DNA from: JAFGED01 sp964551295
Lineage (GTDB): Bacteria > Chloroflexota > Anaerolineae > B4-G1
Assembly: GCA_964551295.1 (NCBI GenBank)
Contig: CAZKDJ010000001.1
Span: forward strand, 1-64,000
Reading direction: 5' to 3'
DNA length: 64,000 bases
Both the position numbers and the translations under genes were made by a program. Shown here piece by piece: positions 15,582 to 24,663 of the stretch (positions are counted from its first letter, which is position 1; each line of letters begins with the position of its first letter). The notes beneath the pieces are model-generated. The model had not been told where the DNA came from, made no database searches, and was given only the letters and a program-made list of their open reading frames with translations.

Positions 15582-18010
15582 ACGGCAAATCCAAGCGCTG
15601 GTTCGTCTTAATACTGATCATCTACGGCCTCGCGGCCGTGGTGATGACCTGGCCGGTCTCCGCCCAACTGGGGACGCACCTGCCCGGCGGCGGGGACGAC
15701 GTGTGGGTGCACCAGTGGACGTTCTGGTGGGTCAAGGAATCCATCGTCAAGGGCTACAACCCGCTTTACACCCACCTGCTCTTCCACCCCGAAGGCGTGT
15801 CGCTGGCCACGCACAACTTTGCCTGGCTCAACATCGCCGCCTGGCTGCCCCTGCAAGCAATCATCGGTAGTAACGCCGCCTACAGCCTGCTCTTTATCGC
15901 CACCTTCGCCCTGAACGGCTTTTCGATGTACTTGCTGGCCCGCGAGCTAACCGGCTCACCGCCCGCCGCCTTCGTCGGCGGGTTGATCTATGGTTTCTGG
16001 CCCTACACGCTGTCCCACTACGGCCATCCCAACATGATGCTCACCTGCTGGGTGCCCCTGGCGCTCCGCTACCTGCACCGCACGCTGGAAAGTAAACGCA
16101 CGCGCGACGCACTGCTGGCCGCCCTGTTCCTGGCCCTGACCGGGATCACGCGCTGGCAACTGCTGGTGATGGGGGGCGTAGTGGTTCTCCTCTACCTGGC
16201 CTATCGCTGCCTGGTGGATAGGAAATGTCGAACCTGGCGTATCCCGGGCCTGTTAGCGCTGACGGGGCTCGTCGCCGGCGCGCTGATGGCCCCCCTGGCG
16301 ATCCCCGTGGCCAGCGCCTACCTGACCCAGCCCAGCCCGGAGGATGCCGTCACCGACGAAACCCGCACCGGGCAGACCGACCTGCTGGCCTACGTCCTGC
16401 CCAGCCGCAACCACCCGCTGTGGAGCGACGCGGCGGCGCGGGTCTATGACAATTTCATCGACAACAAGGTCTACGTCGCCTTCGTGGGCTACACGACGCT
16501 GGCCCTGGCCCTGTGGGGAAGCGTGAAACGCTGGAGGCAGGCGCGCTTTTGGCTCCTGGCGGCGGCGGTCTATGTGCTGCTGGCCCTGGGGCCCCAATTG
16601 CGGCTCAACGGGCAGCTCTACCCGCAGGTCCCCATGCCCTATCGGCTGGTGGGCGACCTGTGGTTCGTCCAGATCCTGCGCAAACCCGACCGCTTCAACG
16701 TCTTCCTGGGGCTCCCGCTGGGGATGCTGGCGTCTTGGGGGGTGGCGGCCCTCTTGCCCAAACACCGCAAGTGGAGAGCGGCCTTGCTGGCTGGCGCGCT
16801 GGGCCTGCTGATCCTGCGCGAGTACGCCCTGATGCCCTACCCCATCGCACGTCCCGCCGTACCTGCCTGGTACAACCAGTTGGCGCAGGAACCCGGCGAC
16901 TTTGCCGTGCTCGACCTGCCGATGGACACCCGCTCCTTCGACAAGCACTATGGCTTCTACCAGACTGTCCACGGCAAGCCGCTGGTGGAGGGGCACGTCT
17001 CTCGCCCGCCTCAGAAGGCGTTTGCTTTCCTTGAGGAGAACGAACTTATCAGCGCTTTTACCCAAGAGGAGCAGCTACGCGCCCAGCCCGAGATGACCGT
17101 CAACCTGGAGCCGCTGGCCGAAGCCGACATCGGCTACGTCGTCGTCCACAAGCAGTTCCTGGCTCCCGACCTCACCGCCGATTGGATGTACGCACTAGCC
17201 GCGCGCCCCGTCCACGATGACGCTGAGATAGCCGCGTTCACAACCCGGCCAGAGACCGGCGTGCACTTTGAGGCGGCGCACAACTTTGACGGGCTCGTCC
17301 TGGCCCAGGCCATCGTTGAATCCGGCCCTCCACTCGTGCTCGAAACCCACTGGCAGTCGCCGGAGCGGCAAACCGTCACGATCTCGATGCGGACGGCAGG
17401 CCAAGATGCCGTACCATTCCACACTCAGACGCTGGCGGTGGACGAAGGGTTCTCGGTCGTGCGCGTGCAACTCGCCCCGCCGCTGCCCATGCCGGCGGGC
17501 GAGGTCGAAATCCTGCTCGAGGCCAACGGCGAATCATACGTCCTGCCGCAGCGGCTGTTCCCCACCTCCGAAGGCTGGACCGCCGCCCGGCTCTGGCCCG
17601 ACGTGACTTGGGACGACGCCATCACGCTGCGCTCCGCCGATTGGCACCGACTGGCCAACACCCTCATCGTCGATCTGCAATGGGAGTCGCTTCAGCCCAT
17701 CGAGGCAGATGCCAAATTCTTCGTCCACCTGCTGGAAGACGACGGCGCGCTGGTCGCCCAATACGACGGCATGCCGGGCAACTGGGCTCATCCAACGTCC
17801 ACGTGGGATGCAGGCGAGTGGTTCCGCGACCAGGCCCCGGTCGATCTGCAGGGCGTGCCGGCGGGCAGCTACCGGCTCACCGTCGGCTGGTACTGGCCCG
17901 ACTCCGGCCAGCGCCTACCCGGCGCCGACGCATCGGATACATCACTGCTCGACGGTGTCCTCCCACTGGGTCGCGTGGAGATTCCCGGGGCGCGGGAGGG
18001 ATCACGATGA
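15578..18010 (+). CDS. GT-C-like multi-spanning membrane protein with one C-terminal beta module
   Basis: The 810-residue protein overlaps its neighbours by ATGA at both ends. It has about ten membrane helices in the first 430 residues, with GGGDDVWVHQWTFWW in the first outer loop (acidic pair typical of GT-C enzymes) and FHPEGVSLATHNF. An outer alpha/beta domain follows, then the shared module with FFVHLLEDDGA...HPTSTWDAGEW...GSYRLTVGWYWP. The family is not one I can name with certainty; it is probably an outer-face sugar transferase in the same pathway as the upstream GT2. Confidence 0.72.
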   Translation: MNGKSKRWFVLILIIYGLAAVVMTWPVSAQLGTHLPGGGDDVWVHQWTFWWVKESIVKGYNPLYTHLLFHPEGVSLATHNFAWLNIAAWLPLQAIIGSNAAYSLLFIATFALNGFSMYLLARELTGSPPAAFVGGLIYGFWPYTLSHYGHPNMMLTCWVPLALRYLHRTLESKRTRDALLAALFLALTGITRWQLLVMGGVVVLLYLAYRCLVDRKCRTWRIPGLLALTGLVAGALMAPLAIPVASAYLTQPSPEDAVTDETRTGQTDLLAYVLPSRNHPLWSDAAARVYDNFIDNKVYVAFVGYTTLALALWGSVKRWRQARFWLLAAAVYVLLALGPQLRLNGQLYPQVPMPYRLVGDLWFVQILRKPDRFNVFLGLPLGMLASWGVAALLPKHRKWRAALLAGALGLLILREYALMPYPIARPAVPAWYNQLAQEPGDFAVLDLPMDTRSFDKHYGFYQTVHGKPLVEGHVSRPPQKAFAFLEENELISAFTQEEQLRAQPEMTVNLEPLAEADIGYVVVHKQFLAPDLTADWMYALAARPVHDDAEIAAFTTRPETGVHFEAAHNFDGLVLAQAIVESGPPLVLETHWQSPERQTVTISMRTAGQDAVPFHTQTLAVDEGFSVVRVQLAPPLPMPAGEVEILLEANGESYVLPQRLFPTSEGWTAARLWPDVTWDDAITLRSADWHRLANTLIVDLQWESLQPIEADAKFFVHLLEDDGALVAQYDGMPGNWAHPTSTWDAGEWFRDQAPVDLQGVPAGSYRLTVGWYWPDSGQRLPGADASDTSLLDGVLPLGRVEIPGAREGSR

Positions 18011-19914
18011 CCGGGCGCCGTTGGGCAACTATCGTCTACTGGGGGTTGTGGGGGTTAGCCGTGACGCTGTACCTGGCGTGGCCGCTGACCCACCTGCAGG
18101 CCTACGCCTGGAGCAACGACGAAGGGCTGTACGTCCAGCGAGCGGCTTTGGCCAACGCCCGTTACCCTCTGTACTCGGAGACCTTTTTCAACAAACCGCC
18201 CCTCTTTATCTGGATTCTGCAGGCCGCCTTCCGCCTAGCCGGCCCCACCCTGACCGTGGCCCGCCTGACCAGCCTAAGCCTGACCCTGTGTGGGTTCATC
18301 GCCCTGGGAACTATCGCGGGGCGACTCTGGGGCCGCTGGGCGGGACTGACCGCCGCCGCTATCCTCCTGGCTCTGCCGGAGGTGCCCGTCCGCGCCCACG
18401 CGGTGACCAGCGATCTGCCCGCGCTGGCCTTTGCCCTCGCCGCCCTGGGGACGGCCCTGGCTTTTCGCCGCTACGGGCAGCGGGCCTGGGTGGCAATCTC
18501 GGGGGCAGCCTTTGCCGCGACGTTGGCGATCCACCCCATGCTGATGTACACCGGGCTGCCGCTGCTGGCGATCCTGCTTCTTCCGTCCCACTATCTGCCC
18601 GCCGAAGCGAGGCAGCGGGCCAATTGGCGCGACCTGGCCGCGTTCGCCGGCGTGGGGGCTGGACTTGGCCTGATCGTGTTGCTCGCCATCGACCGGGAGG
18701 CGGCCTTCACCTGGATATTCGGATACAACGTCCGCACAGCTTCCGACACCCCCCTGGCCACGTGGGGCGCGAACTGGGTCCAGATGATCGGCTATCTGAG
18801 ACAGCGCTGGACGCTGGTAGCGCTGGCGGCGACGAGCGTGATCCTATTGGCCGTCGAACCGCGCGCCCGCCGTGGATTGGCAGTCGTGGCGACCTGGTTC
18901 CTGGCGACCGCGGTCACGCTCGTGGTATGGTCGCCGGTTTGGGTACACTACCTGCTGTTCCTGACCCTGCCCATGGTCGCCGCCAGCGGCGGAGGACTGG
19001 CCGTCTTGGGAACGTGGGTCGTCGCTGTCTGCCGGGGCAAGCACCGCTTGACGCCCTGGCGCGCGGCGCTGGTCGGGCCGATGCTCGCCGGCGTCATCGC
19101 CATGGCCGTGCACCGCTTCGGTGAGACGATGCCGTACCTCACGGGAGAGCCAGAATGGGCAGAGGACCGGACGGCCGCGCGGGAACTCTTGCGGGCGGCC
19201 GTCCCGCCGGACCGGCTCGTCGCCACCGACGACCCCCTGCTGGCCTTTGCCGCCGGCCGGCTGGTAGCCCCGCCGTTGACAGAAGCGTCGCACAAGCAAA
19301 TTGACTCGGGACTTTTGACCACGGGGAAAGCCATCGAAAGTGTCCTCCGATATCGGACGCCCATCGTCCTGTTCGCCACGGGACGTCTGGAGCGCCTTCC
19401 CAGCTTTGAATCGTGGGTCTCGGCCGTGGCGGCGGGCCGTGACGATCTCGGCCGCCTACGCGCCTATCACCTGCATCACCCGCTTGCGCCTTCCCGTTCC
19501 GTCGAATCGTCCCTGGGCGATGAGATCGCCCTGCGCGGGTACAGCCTCTCACGCGACGAGCTACAGGCCGGAGACACCCTGACCGTCACGCTGTTCTGGG
19601 AACGCACTGGATTGATGGACAACGACTACCACGTATTCGTCCACCTGGCCGACGAGGAAGAGCGTGTCTGGGGCCAGCACGACGGTCAGCCAATCCTGGG
19701 CGCACATCCAACCAGCCAGTGGGCCATGGGCGTGGTGCTCCCCGATCCGCATCCCCTGCAGATCGACCTCCAGGCTCCGGCGGGCACATACGACCTGGTC
19801 GTCGGCATGTACCGGTGGCCATCGCTGGAACGGCTGCCGGCCGCCCGTCCCGAAGGCAATCGTTGGCCTGATGATCGCATTACACTGACAACGCTAGAGG
19901 TCAGCGCCCGCTGA
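18007..19914 (+). CDS. GT39-like membrane glycosyltransferase with one C-terminal beta module
   Basis: The 635-residue protein starts at the ATG overlapping the previous stop; a longer frame upstream is antisense-like read-through of the previous gene. AWSNDEGLYVQRA gives the acidic catalytic pair in the first outer loop, then SETFFNKPPLFIWILQAAF, the usual PMT_2 segment, and about ten membrane helices. The C-terminal module (about 520-635) shows VFVHLADEEER...HPTSQWAMG...GTYDLVVGMYRW. Last gene of the overlapping six-gene operon. Confidence 0.8.
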   Translation: MTGRRWATIVYWGLWGLAVTLYLAWPLTHLQAYAWSNDEGLYVQRAALANARYPLYSETFFNKPPLFIWILQAAFRLAGPTLTVARLTSLSLTLCGFIALGTIAGRLWGRWAGLTAAAILLALPEVPVRAHAVTSDLPALAFALAALGTALAFRRYGQRAWVAISGAAFAATLAIHPMLMYTGLPLLAILLLPSHYLPAEARQRANWRDLAAFAGVGAGLGLIVLLAIDREAAFTWIFGYNVRTASDTPLATWGANWVQMIGYLRQRWTLVALAATSVILLAVEPRARRGLAVVATWFLATAVTLVVWSPVWVHYLLFLTLPMVAASGGGLAVLGTWVVAVCRGKHRLTPWRAALVGPMLAGVIAMAVHRFGETMPYLTGEPEWAEDRTAARELLRAAVPPDRLVATDDPLLAFAAGRLVAPPLTEASHKQIDSGLLTTGKAIESVLRYRTPIVLFATGRLERLPSFESWVSAVAAGRDDLGRLRAYHLHHPLAPSRSVESSLGDEIALRGYSLSRDELQAGDTLTVTLFWERTGLMDNDYHVFVHLADEEERVWGQHDGQPILGAHPTSQWAMGVVLPDPHPLQIDLQAPAGTYDLVVGMYRWPSLERLPAARPEGNRWPDDRITLTTLEVSAR

Positions 19915-19920
19915 GGGGCA

Positions 19921-19948
19921 TTGCGCTATCTCGAGATCGTGCTATACT
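19921..19948 (+). promoter_or_regulatory. Promoter of the seventh membrane glycosyltransferase gene
   Basis: TTGCGC (19921-19926), 16-base spacer ending in TGC, TATACT (19943-19948). A TTG-started reading frame covers the promoter itself; the real start is the ATG at 19996. Confidence 0.75.
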
Positions 19949-19995
19949 CCGCCGCACGCAAGCGGGTCATCCCACCCAAGACAAGACACTTGCCT

Positions 19996-21969
19996 ATGCA
20001 TTTTGCAGCCCCTTCCCGTCTCCGCATACTGTTGGGCCTAGCCGGCCTCCTGCTGATCACGGCCTGGATCTATGTCCCGGCGCTCAATTTCGGCTTCATC
20101 TGGGACGATCCCCTGTGGTACAGCCGCGTCATCGACAAGACCTTCGCGCAGCTCGTCAGCCCCATGGCCGACTATCACATGTACCGGCCAGCGCTGGTAG
20201 TCTACAACTGCCTCTTTCTGACCCCAGACGACACCTTCGCCGCCCCCATGCTACACGCCGCCCAGATCGGATGGCACTCGCTCAACGTCTGCCTGCTCTA
20301 CACGCTATGCCGTCGCCTGGGCCTGGGAAGCTGGGCGGCCTTTACAGCAAGTCTGCTGTTTGCCTGGCATCCCTTTTCGCACCAAGCGGTCGCCTGGTCC
20401 GCCCCGGCGCAGCCGCTGGCGGGCACCCTACAACTGGGCACGTTTGTGACGTATGTCCGGGCTCGCCGTGGGCGCAAGAGTTCTCTGCCAGTCACCAGCA
20501 TCAGCATCCTGCTGTTCCTCCTCGCCCTTGCGGTGCAGGAGAACTCTGCGGCACTGTGCCTGCTGCCCCTGCTCATCGAGTGGGTACTGCGTCGATCACC
20601 GAGCGCCGACCCGCATCCGAGCGCCCCGGTCTGGCGCAGGATCCCCTGGCTGGCCCTGGCCTACCCCTTTATCGCGGTCGGGTTTGGCGTACTCTGGCTA
20701 CTGATACCGCGCCAATCTGGATTCACAGCCCTGGCTTTTGAGAGAGAGGTGCAACTGTACCTCATCCAGGGCTTTATCTTTCCACTCTTGGGACGACCTG
20801 CCGGCTACGCACCCGGACACACGCCTGCTCCGGCGGCGATCTTGGTCCTGTTTGGCTGTGCCCTCCTCTGGCTGCTGGCAGCCGCCTGGCGCGCGGGGCG
20901 GATCCGTCAGGCCGTGCTGGCACTGGCGTGGAGCCTGTTCGGGATCATCGTGCCCGCCACCCAACTACACGATAGTTACGTCAGCATCGCGTCCCGGCTG
21001 TTCTACCACGCCGGCCCGGGCGTGGCCCTGCTTTGGGCCTGCGCCCTCCTACCGCCGGCGAGCGACTCGACCTCCCGGCGCCTGTGGCGAACGGCAGGGA
21101 TCACAGCACTTTGCCTCATCGCCATACAGAGCGGTTTGCTGCTGGTGGGCTTTCAGCAGGCATACGCCGCCGGCACCGCGCATCTGGCCAAGTTCGTCCA
21201 GTCCACGCGAGATGGAGGAGACCGCCTGCTGTATGTCAATTTTCCCAGCCGCTACACGCTCAAGCGCCCGCCCTACCCCATAGGCCACTGGCGCGTCATC
21301 CTCGCACCGGGATCGGTAGACCTGGGTGCTTTCGCCGCCAGCGCCACCGGCCAGCACCCGCAGACCCTCTCTCGCCACATGCCCTGGATAGACGCAGGTC
21401 CCCGCGGCGCTGGGCCTTATCAGATCGACATGCGCGGCGAGCTGGTGCCTCCCGAGCAACTCTACCAGTTGGCCCACCAAGTAGACGACATCTATCTATC
21501 GCGCTATCACTCCGACGGCACCTTCGAGCTCCAGTGGGCGGGAGCCATCGCCACACCCTCAAACCAAGATTGCCAAATGGCCACCTTCGGGCGGACGCTG
21601 TGCCTCCAAGACGCCCAGGTCGAGCGGCAGCCGGACCGATTAAGCGTCACCCTGACCTGGCGCGGCCTCTCGCCCGTCCGGCCTCACGACACCGTCTTCG
21701 TCCACCTGGGCCAACCCGGTCAAGCACCCATCGCCCAGACCGACGGCGACTTTTGGCTGGGCATGCTTCCGTTGCCCAACCTGGCACCAGGAGACACCAT
21801 CCGGGAGCAGCGTCCTGTCCCGCTGCCTGAAGAAATGCCTCCAGATCAACACGAGATCAGGATCGGCGTGTACAACCGTCTCACCGGCGAGCGCTTACCC
21901 GCCGCGACGCCCCAAGGCTCCCGGCTGCCCGACGACGCGGTTACCATCCACTTCGATCAGTCTCACTGA
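19996..21969 (+). CDS. GT-C-like membrane protein with C-terminal beta module
   Basis: The 657-residue protein has a first membrane helix, FGFIWDDPLWYSRVI with the acidic pair in the first outer loop, DYHMYRPALVVYN and some ten membrane helices, a pattern seen in O-mannosyltransferase/TMTC-like GT-C proteins. The C-terminal module has TVFVHLGQPGQ...LPNLAPGDTI...HEIRIGVYNRLTG, so it belongs with the preceding operon despite having its own promoter. Sugar and acceptor are unknown. Confidence 0.72.
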   Translation: MHFAAPSRLRILLGLAGLLLITAWIYVPALNFGFIWDDPLWYSRVIDKTFAQLVSPMADYHMYRPALVVYNCLFLTPDDTFAAPMLHAAQIGWHSLNVCLLYTLCRRLGLGSWAAFTASLLFAWHPFSHQAVAWSAPAQPLAGTLQLGTFVTYVRARRGRKSSLPVTSISILLFLLALAVQENSAALCLLPLLIEWVLRRSPSADPHPSAPVWRRIPWLALAYPFIAVGFGVLWLLIPRQSGFTALAFEREVQLYLIQGFIFPLLGRPAGYAPGHTPAPAAILVLFGCALLWLLAAAWRAGRIRQAVLALAWSLFGIIVPATQLHDSYVSIASRLFYHAGPGVALLWACALLPPASDSTSRRLWRTAGITALCLIAIQSGLLLVGFQQAYAAGTAHLAKFVQSTRDGGDRLLYVNFPSRYTLKRPPYPIGHWRVILAPGSVDLGAFAASATGQHPQTLSRHMPWIDAGPRGAGPYQIDMRGELVPPEQLYQLAHQVDDIYLSRYHSDGTFELQWAGAIATPSNQDCQMATFGRTLCLQDAQVERQPDRLSVTLTWRGLSPVRPHDTVFVHLGQPGQAPIAQTDGDFWLGMLPLPNLAPGDTIREQRPVPLPEEMPPDQHEIRIGVYNRLTGERLPAATPQGSRLPDDAVTIHFDQSH

Positions 21970-22064
21970 CCTCTTCGCGAGGCCAACGGAACTCGCCGTC
22001 CGGCACTGTGCAACTCTCGTGATCCATTCCCCGTAATCATCACAGGAACTCGCACATTCGCGTC

Positions 22065-22095
22065 ATTCGTGATAAAATCCTTACGAATCACGAAT
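22065..22095. repeat. 9-base inverted repeat upstream of the zinc-ribbon genes
   Basis: ATTCGTGAT (22065-22073) and ATCACGAAT (22087-22095) are perfect inverted copies around 13 bases, in the leader region of the next gene and including a -10-like TAAAAT. It may be an operator, a hairpin or a relic of the attcg-type repeats found elsewhere in the window. Confidence 0.4.
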
Positions 22096-22123
22096 TCACC
22101 AAGCCAGCGACAGGAGCCAACCG

Positions 22124-23419
22124 ATGAGCGAAAACAGATCACGGTCCACTCTCTGGCCGCCCCCGCCGGACTTTGCGCCCATCCCCTCGCAAGTCGAAGG
22201 CATCGAGCTCTACGCGCCTGCACCGAAGGAGGAGGTCGAGGAGACCCGTACCTTCAAGTGCCGCCAGTGCGGTGGCACCATCTCTTACAGCGCCACGCAG
22301 CGCCAACTGACCTGCCCCTACTGCGGCAGCGAGCAGCAGATCGACGCCGAGGCGGTGGGGCGCAGGGCGGACGAGTTCGAGTTCACTTTGGAGACGATAG
22401 AACAGGCGCGCCACGGCTGGGGCGAGGCACGGCGGGAGCTGGTGTGCGAGTCATGCGGCTCGGTCGTCGCCGTCGCACCGGATATATTGACCAGCACCTG
22501 CGCCTTTTGTGGCTCCAACCACGTCCTGGCCCGCGATGCCTCCGGGGACGTGCTACGCCCCACGACGCTGATTCCCTTCGCCGTCGACGAGGCGCAGGTC
22601 CAGGCCAAGGTGCGGGCCTGGCTGGGCCGCGGCTGGATGCATCCTCCCCAACTGCGCAACGTGAGCGCGCTGAAGAAACTGGCCGGCGTCTATCTGCCGT
22701 TCTGGACGTTTGACACCCACGTCAGCGCCGCCTGGAAAGCCGAAGTCGGCACCAGGGAAACCGAGCGCTATTTTAGCGACGGCGAGTGGAAGACGCGCAC
22801 CGTCATCAAGTGGCATTGGAGATCGGGCCGCGTGCACGTGCCCATAGACGACTACCTGGTGCCCGGCACGAGCAAGATTAGCCGCGTCATCCTGAGCAAA
22901 ATCGAGCCTTTCAACCTGGGCGGGTTGGTGGAATATGACCCCGGTTACCTGGCCGGCTGGCAAGCCAAGCTGTACGACGTGCAGCTTCCGCAGGCGTGGG
23001 AGATCGCCAAGGCAGGCATCCGCGCCAAGACCAAGAACGCTTGCCACGACGACACCGGCTCCTCCCACGCGCGCAACATGCGGATGACGGTCGATTTCGG
23101 CGACGAACGCTGGCGCTACATCCTGCTGCCCGTCTATCTGGCCTCCTATCCCTTCAGCAAGCGCACCTTCCAGGTGATGGTCAACGGCCAGACGGGCAAG
23201 GTGGCCGGACAAAAGCCAATCGCCTGGCTGCGGATTTGGCTGGCCATCGCAGCGCTGCTGATGCCGGGCGCGTGCCTGGGATTAGCCGGGCTGCTGTTGG
23301 CGATAGCACTGCCTCCCGCCGGCATCGTGGGACTGGCGATCGGCTTTATCCTGCTGATCGCCGGCTTCATCGGGTCGATCATCACCTTCCAAAAGGCCCG
23401 CACATCAGAAGAAGTGTAG
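22124..23419 (+). CDS. Double zinc-ribbon membrane protein (paralogue A)
   Basis: The 431-residue protein begins after AGGAG and has two zinc ribbons: CRQCGG...CPYCGS (about 43-63) and CESCGS...CAFCGS (about 108-130). A central soluble region of about 200 residues (VYLPFWTFDTHVSAAW, LLPVYLASYPF) follows, then two C-terminal membrane helices (about 365-420). This arrangement occurs in uncharacterised bacterial TFIIB-type zinc-ribbon proteins. The next gene encodes a diverged paralogue, suggesting a two-component membrane assembly. I do not know the function. Confidence 0.75.
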   Translation: MSENRSRSTLWPPPPDFAPIPSQVEGIELYAPAPKEEVEETRTFKCRQCGGTISYSATQRQLTCPYCGSEQQIDAEAVGRRADEFEFTLETIEQARHGWGEARRELVCESCGSVVAVAPDILTSTCAFCGSNHVLARDASGDVLRPTTLIPFAVDEAQVQAKVRAWLGRGWMHPPQLRNVSALKKLAGVYLPFWTFDTHVSAAWKAEVGTRETERYFSDGEWKTRTVIKWHWRSGRVHVPIDDYLVPGTSKISRVILSKIEPFNLGGLVEYDPGYLAGWQAKLYDVQLPQAWEIAKAGIRAKTKNACHDDTGSSHARNMRMTVDFGDERWRYILLPVYLASYPFSKRTFQVMVNGQTGKVAGQKPIAWLRIWLAIAALLMPGACLGLAGLLLAIALPPAGIVGLAIGFILLIAGFIGSIITFQKARTSEEV

Positions 23420-23421
23420 GC

Positions 23422-23477
23422 GCGATTGAAAATCGCACACGGTTTGTCATCCTGTGGGACAAGATGGCATCTTGTCC
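23422..23477. repeat. Two intergenic hairpins between the zinc-ribbon paralogues
   Basis: GCGATT-gaa-AATCGC (23422-23436) and a perfect 10-base stem GGACAAGATG-g-CATCTTGTCC (23457-23477). No T tract follows the second, so they look like palindromic repeats more than a terminator; the upstream start-like GTG at 23454 lies inside the second one. Confidence 0.7.
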
Positions 23478-23504
23478 TACACGATACAAGACACGGAGAC
23501 TGAG

Positions 23505-24602
23505 ATGCAGGACTCAACACAAGAACAACTCGAAACCGACGTAGCAGCGATATGGGGCACGCCGCTAACAGCGGTACGCTGCGCCCATTGTGGGGAGGCG
23601 CACCTGGTCAAGGACGTTCCGCCGCGTTGCCCCTTCTGCCTGGAGGGGCCGGTCGAGTCGCAGCCCGCCTTCCTGCCGGAGGAACCGCCGGAACAGGTCG
23701 TGGACTATCAGGTTTCCGGGGCCGGGCTTCGCGCCGCGCTGGAGCGCTGGTCGAAAGGTGTCTGGTTTCGTCCCAGCGATATGCAGGCCGACGGCATGGC
23801 GCAACGCGCGCAACGCTACTTGATCCCCCTGTGGCTGGTGGATGGACAGGTGCAGGCCACCTGGCGGGCCGACGTGGGTTTTGACTACCAGGTAGTGAGT
23901 TCCCAGGACCGCTACCGCGATGGCGCCGGGTGGAGATCGCAGGAGGTGAAAGAGACGCGCGTGCGCTGGGAGCCGCGCGTGGGCCGCCTGGAGCGAGAGT
24001 ACGAGAACCTCCCCGCCCCCGCCCTCGACGATCACCACAAGCTGATGGGCCGCCTGGGCGAGTACAACCTCAGCCGACGCAGCGCCTACACTCCCGACAT
24101 CGTGGCCGACGCCGACGGTGGCGCCGTGCGCGTCCCCACCCTGGAGCCGGAGGCCGCTTGGCCCGGCGCACAGACCGCTTTCGTGCGCGCCGCCCAGGCC
24201 GAGTGCCAGGAAGCCGCCGCGGCCGACCACGTGCGCGACTTCACGGTCGACGCCCAGTACAGCGGCTTGAATTGGACACTGCTCCTGCTACCCGCCTATG
24301 TCACCTGGTACGAGGAAGGCGGACGGGTCTGGCCCGTGCTGGTCAACGGGCAGATCGGGCACGTGAGCGGCGCGCGGTGGGCCTCGGCGCGCAAGGCCAA
24401 GGTAGCATCGTTCGTCATCGGCGCGGTGGCCCTGCTCCTGATCCTGCTGGGCGGCCTGCTGTCGGTAGCCGGGCTGCTCTTTCCACCGTTGATCGCCGTC
24501 GGCGGCGTCATCCTGCTCGTGGGCGTGCTGCCCGCGCTGGCCGCCCCCATCCCCGTCATCGCCGCGTGGGCGTACAACCGAGGGTCGGAGCAAGAGACCT
24601 GA
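23505..24602 (+). CDS. Zinc-ribbon membrane protein (paralogue B)
   Basis: The 365-residue protein starts at an ATG with GGAG ten bases upstream. It has a single zinc ribbon (CAHCGEAH...CPFCLEG, about 25-47), a central region similar to paralogue A (YLIPLWLVDGQVQATWRADVG; LLLPAYVTWYEEG; PVLVNGQIGHVSG) and two or three C-terminal membrane helices. The shared (V/M)VNGQ(I/T)G motif before the membrane part supports common ancestry. Function unknown. Confidence 0.72.
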   Translation: MQDSTQEQLETDVAAIWGTPLTAVRCAHCGEAHLVKDVPPRCPFCLEGPVESQPAFLPEEPPEQVVDYQVSGAGLRAALERWSKGVWFRPSDMQADGMAQRAQRYLIPLWLVDGQVQATWRADVGFDYQVVSSQDRYRDGAGWRSQEVKETRVRWEPRVGRLEREYENLPAPALDDHHKLMGRLGEYNLSRRSAYTPDIVADADGGAVRVPTLEPEAAWPGAQTAFVRAAQAECQEAAAADHVRDFTVDAQYSGLNWTLLLLPAYVTWYEEGGRVWPVLVNGQIGHVSGARWASARKAKVASFVIGAVALLLILLGGLLSVAGLLFPPLIAVGGVILLVGVLPALAAPIPVIAAWAYNRGSEQET

Positions 24603-24663
24603 CGCCTTGTAGTGCCAGGGCACGCAAACACTTGTCGGGCAGAGCACACTGCAAGATATAATT

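Noticed and set aside
23457..23477. Terminator between the zinc-ribbon genes
   Set aside because: The stem is strong, but no T tract follows and the sequence is a known kind of dispersed palindrome; the downstream gene has no separate promoter that I can see.
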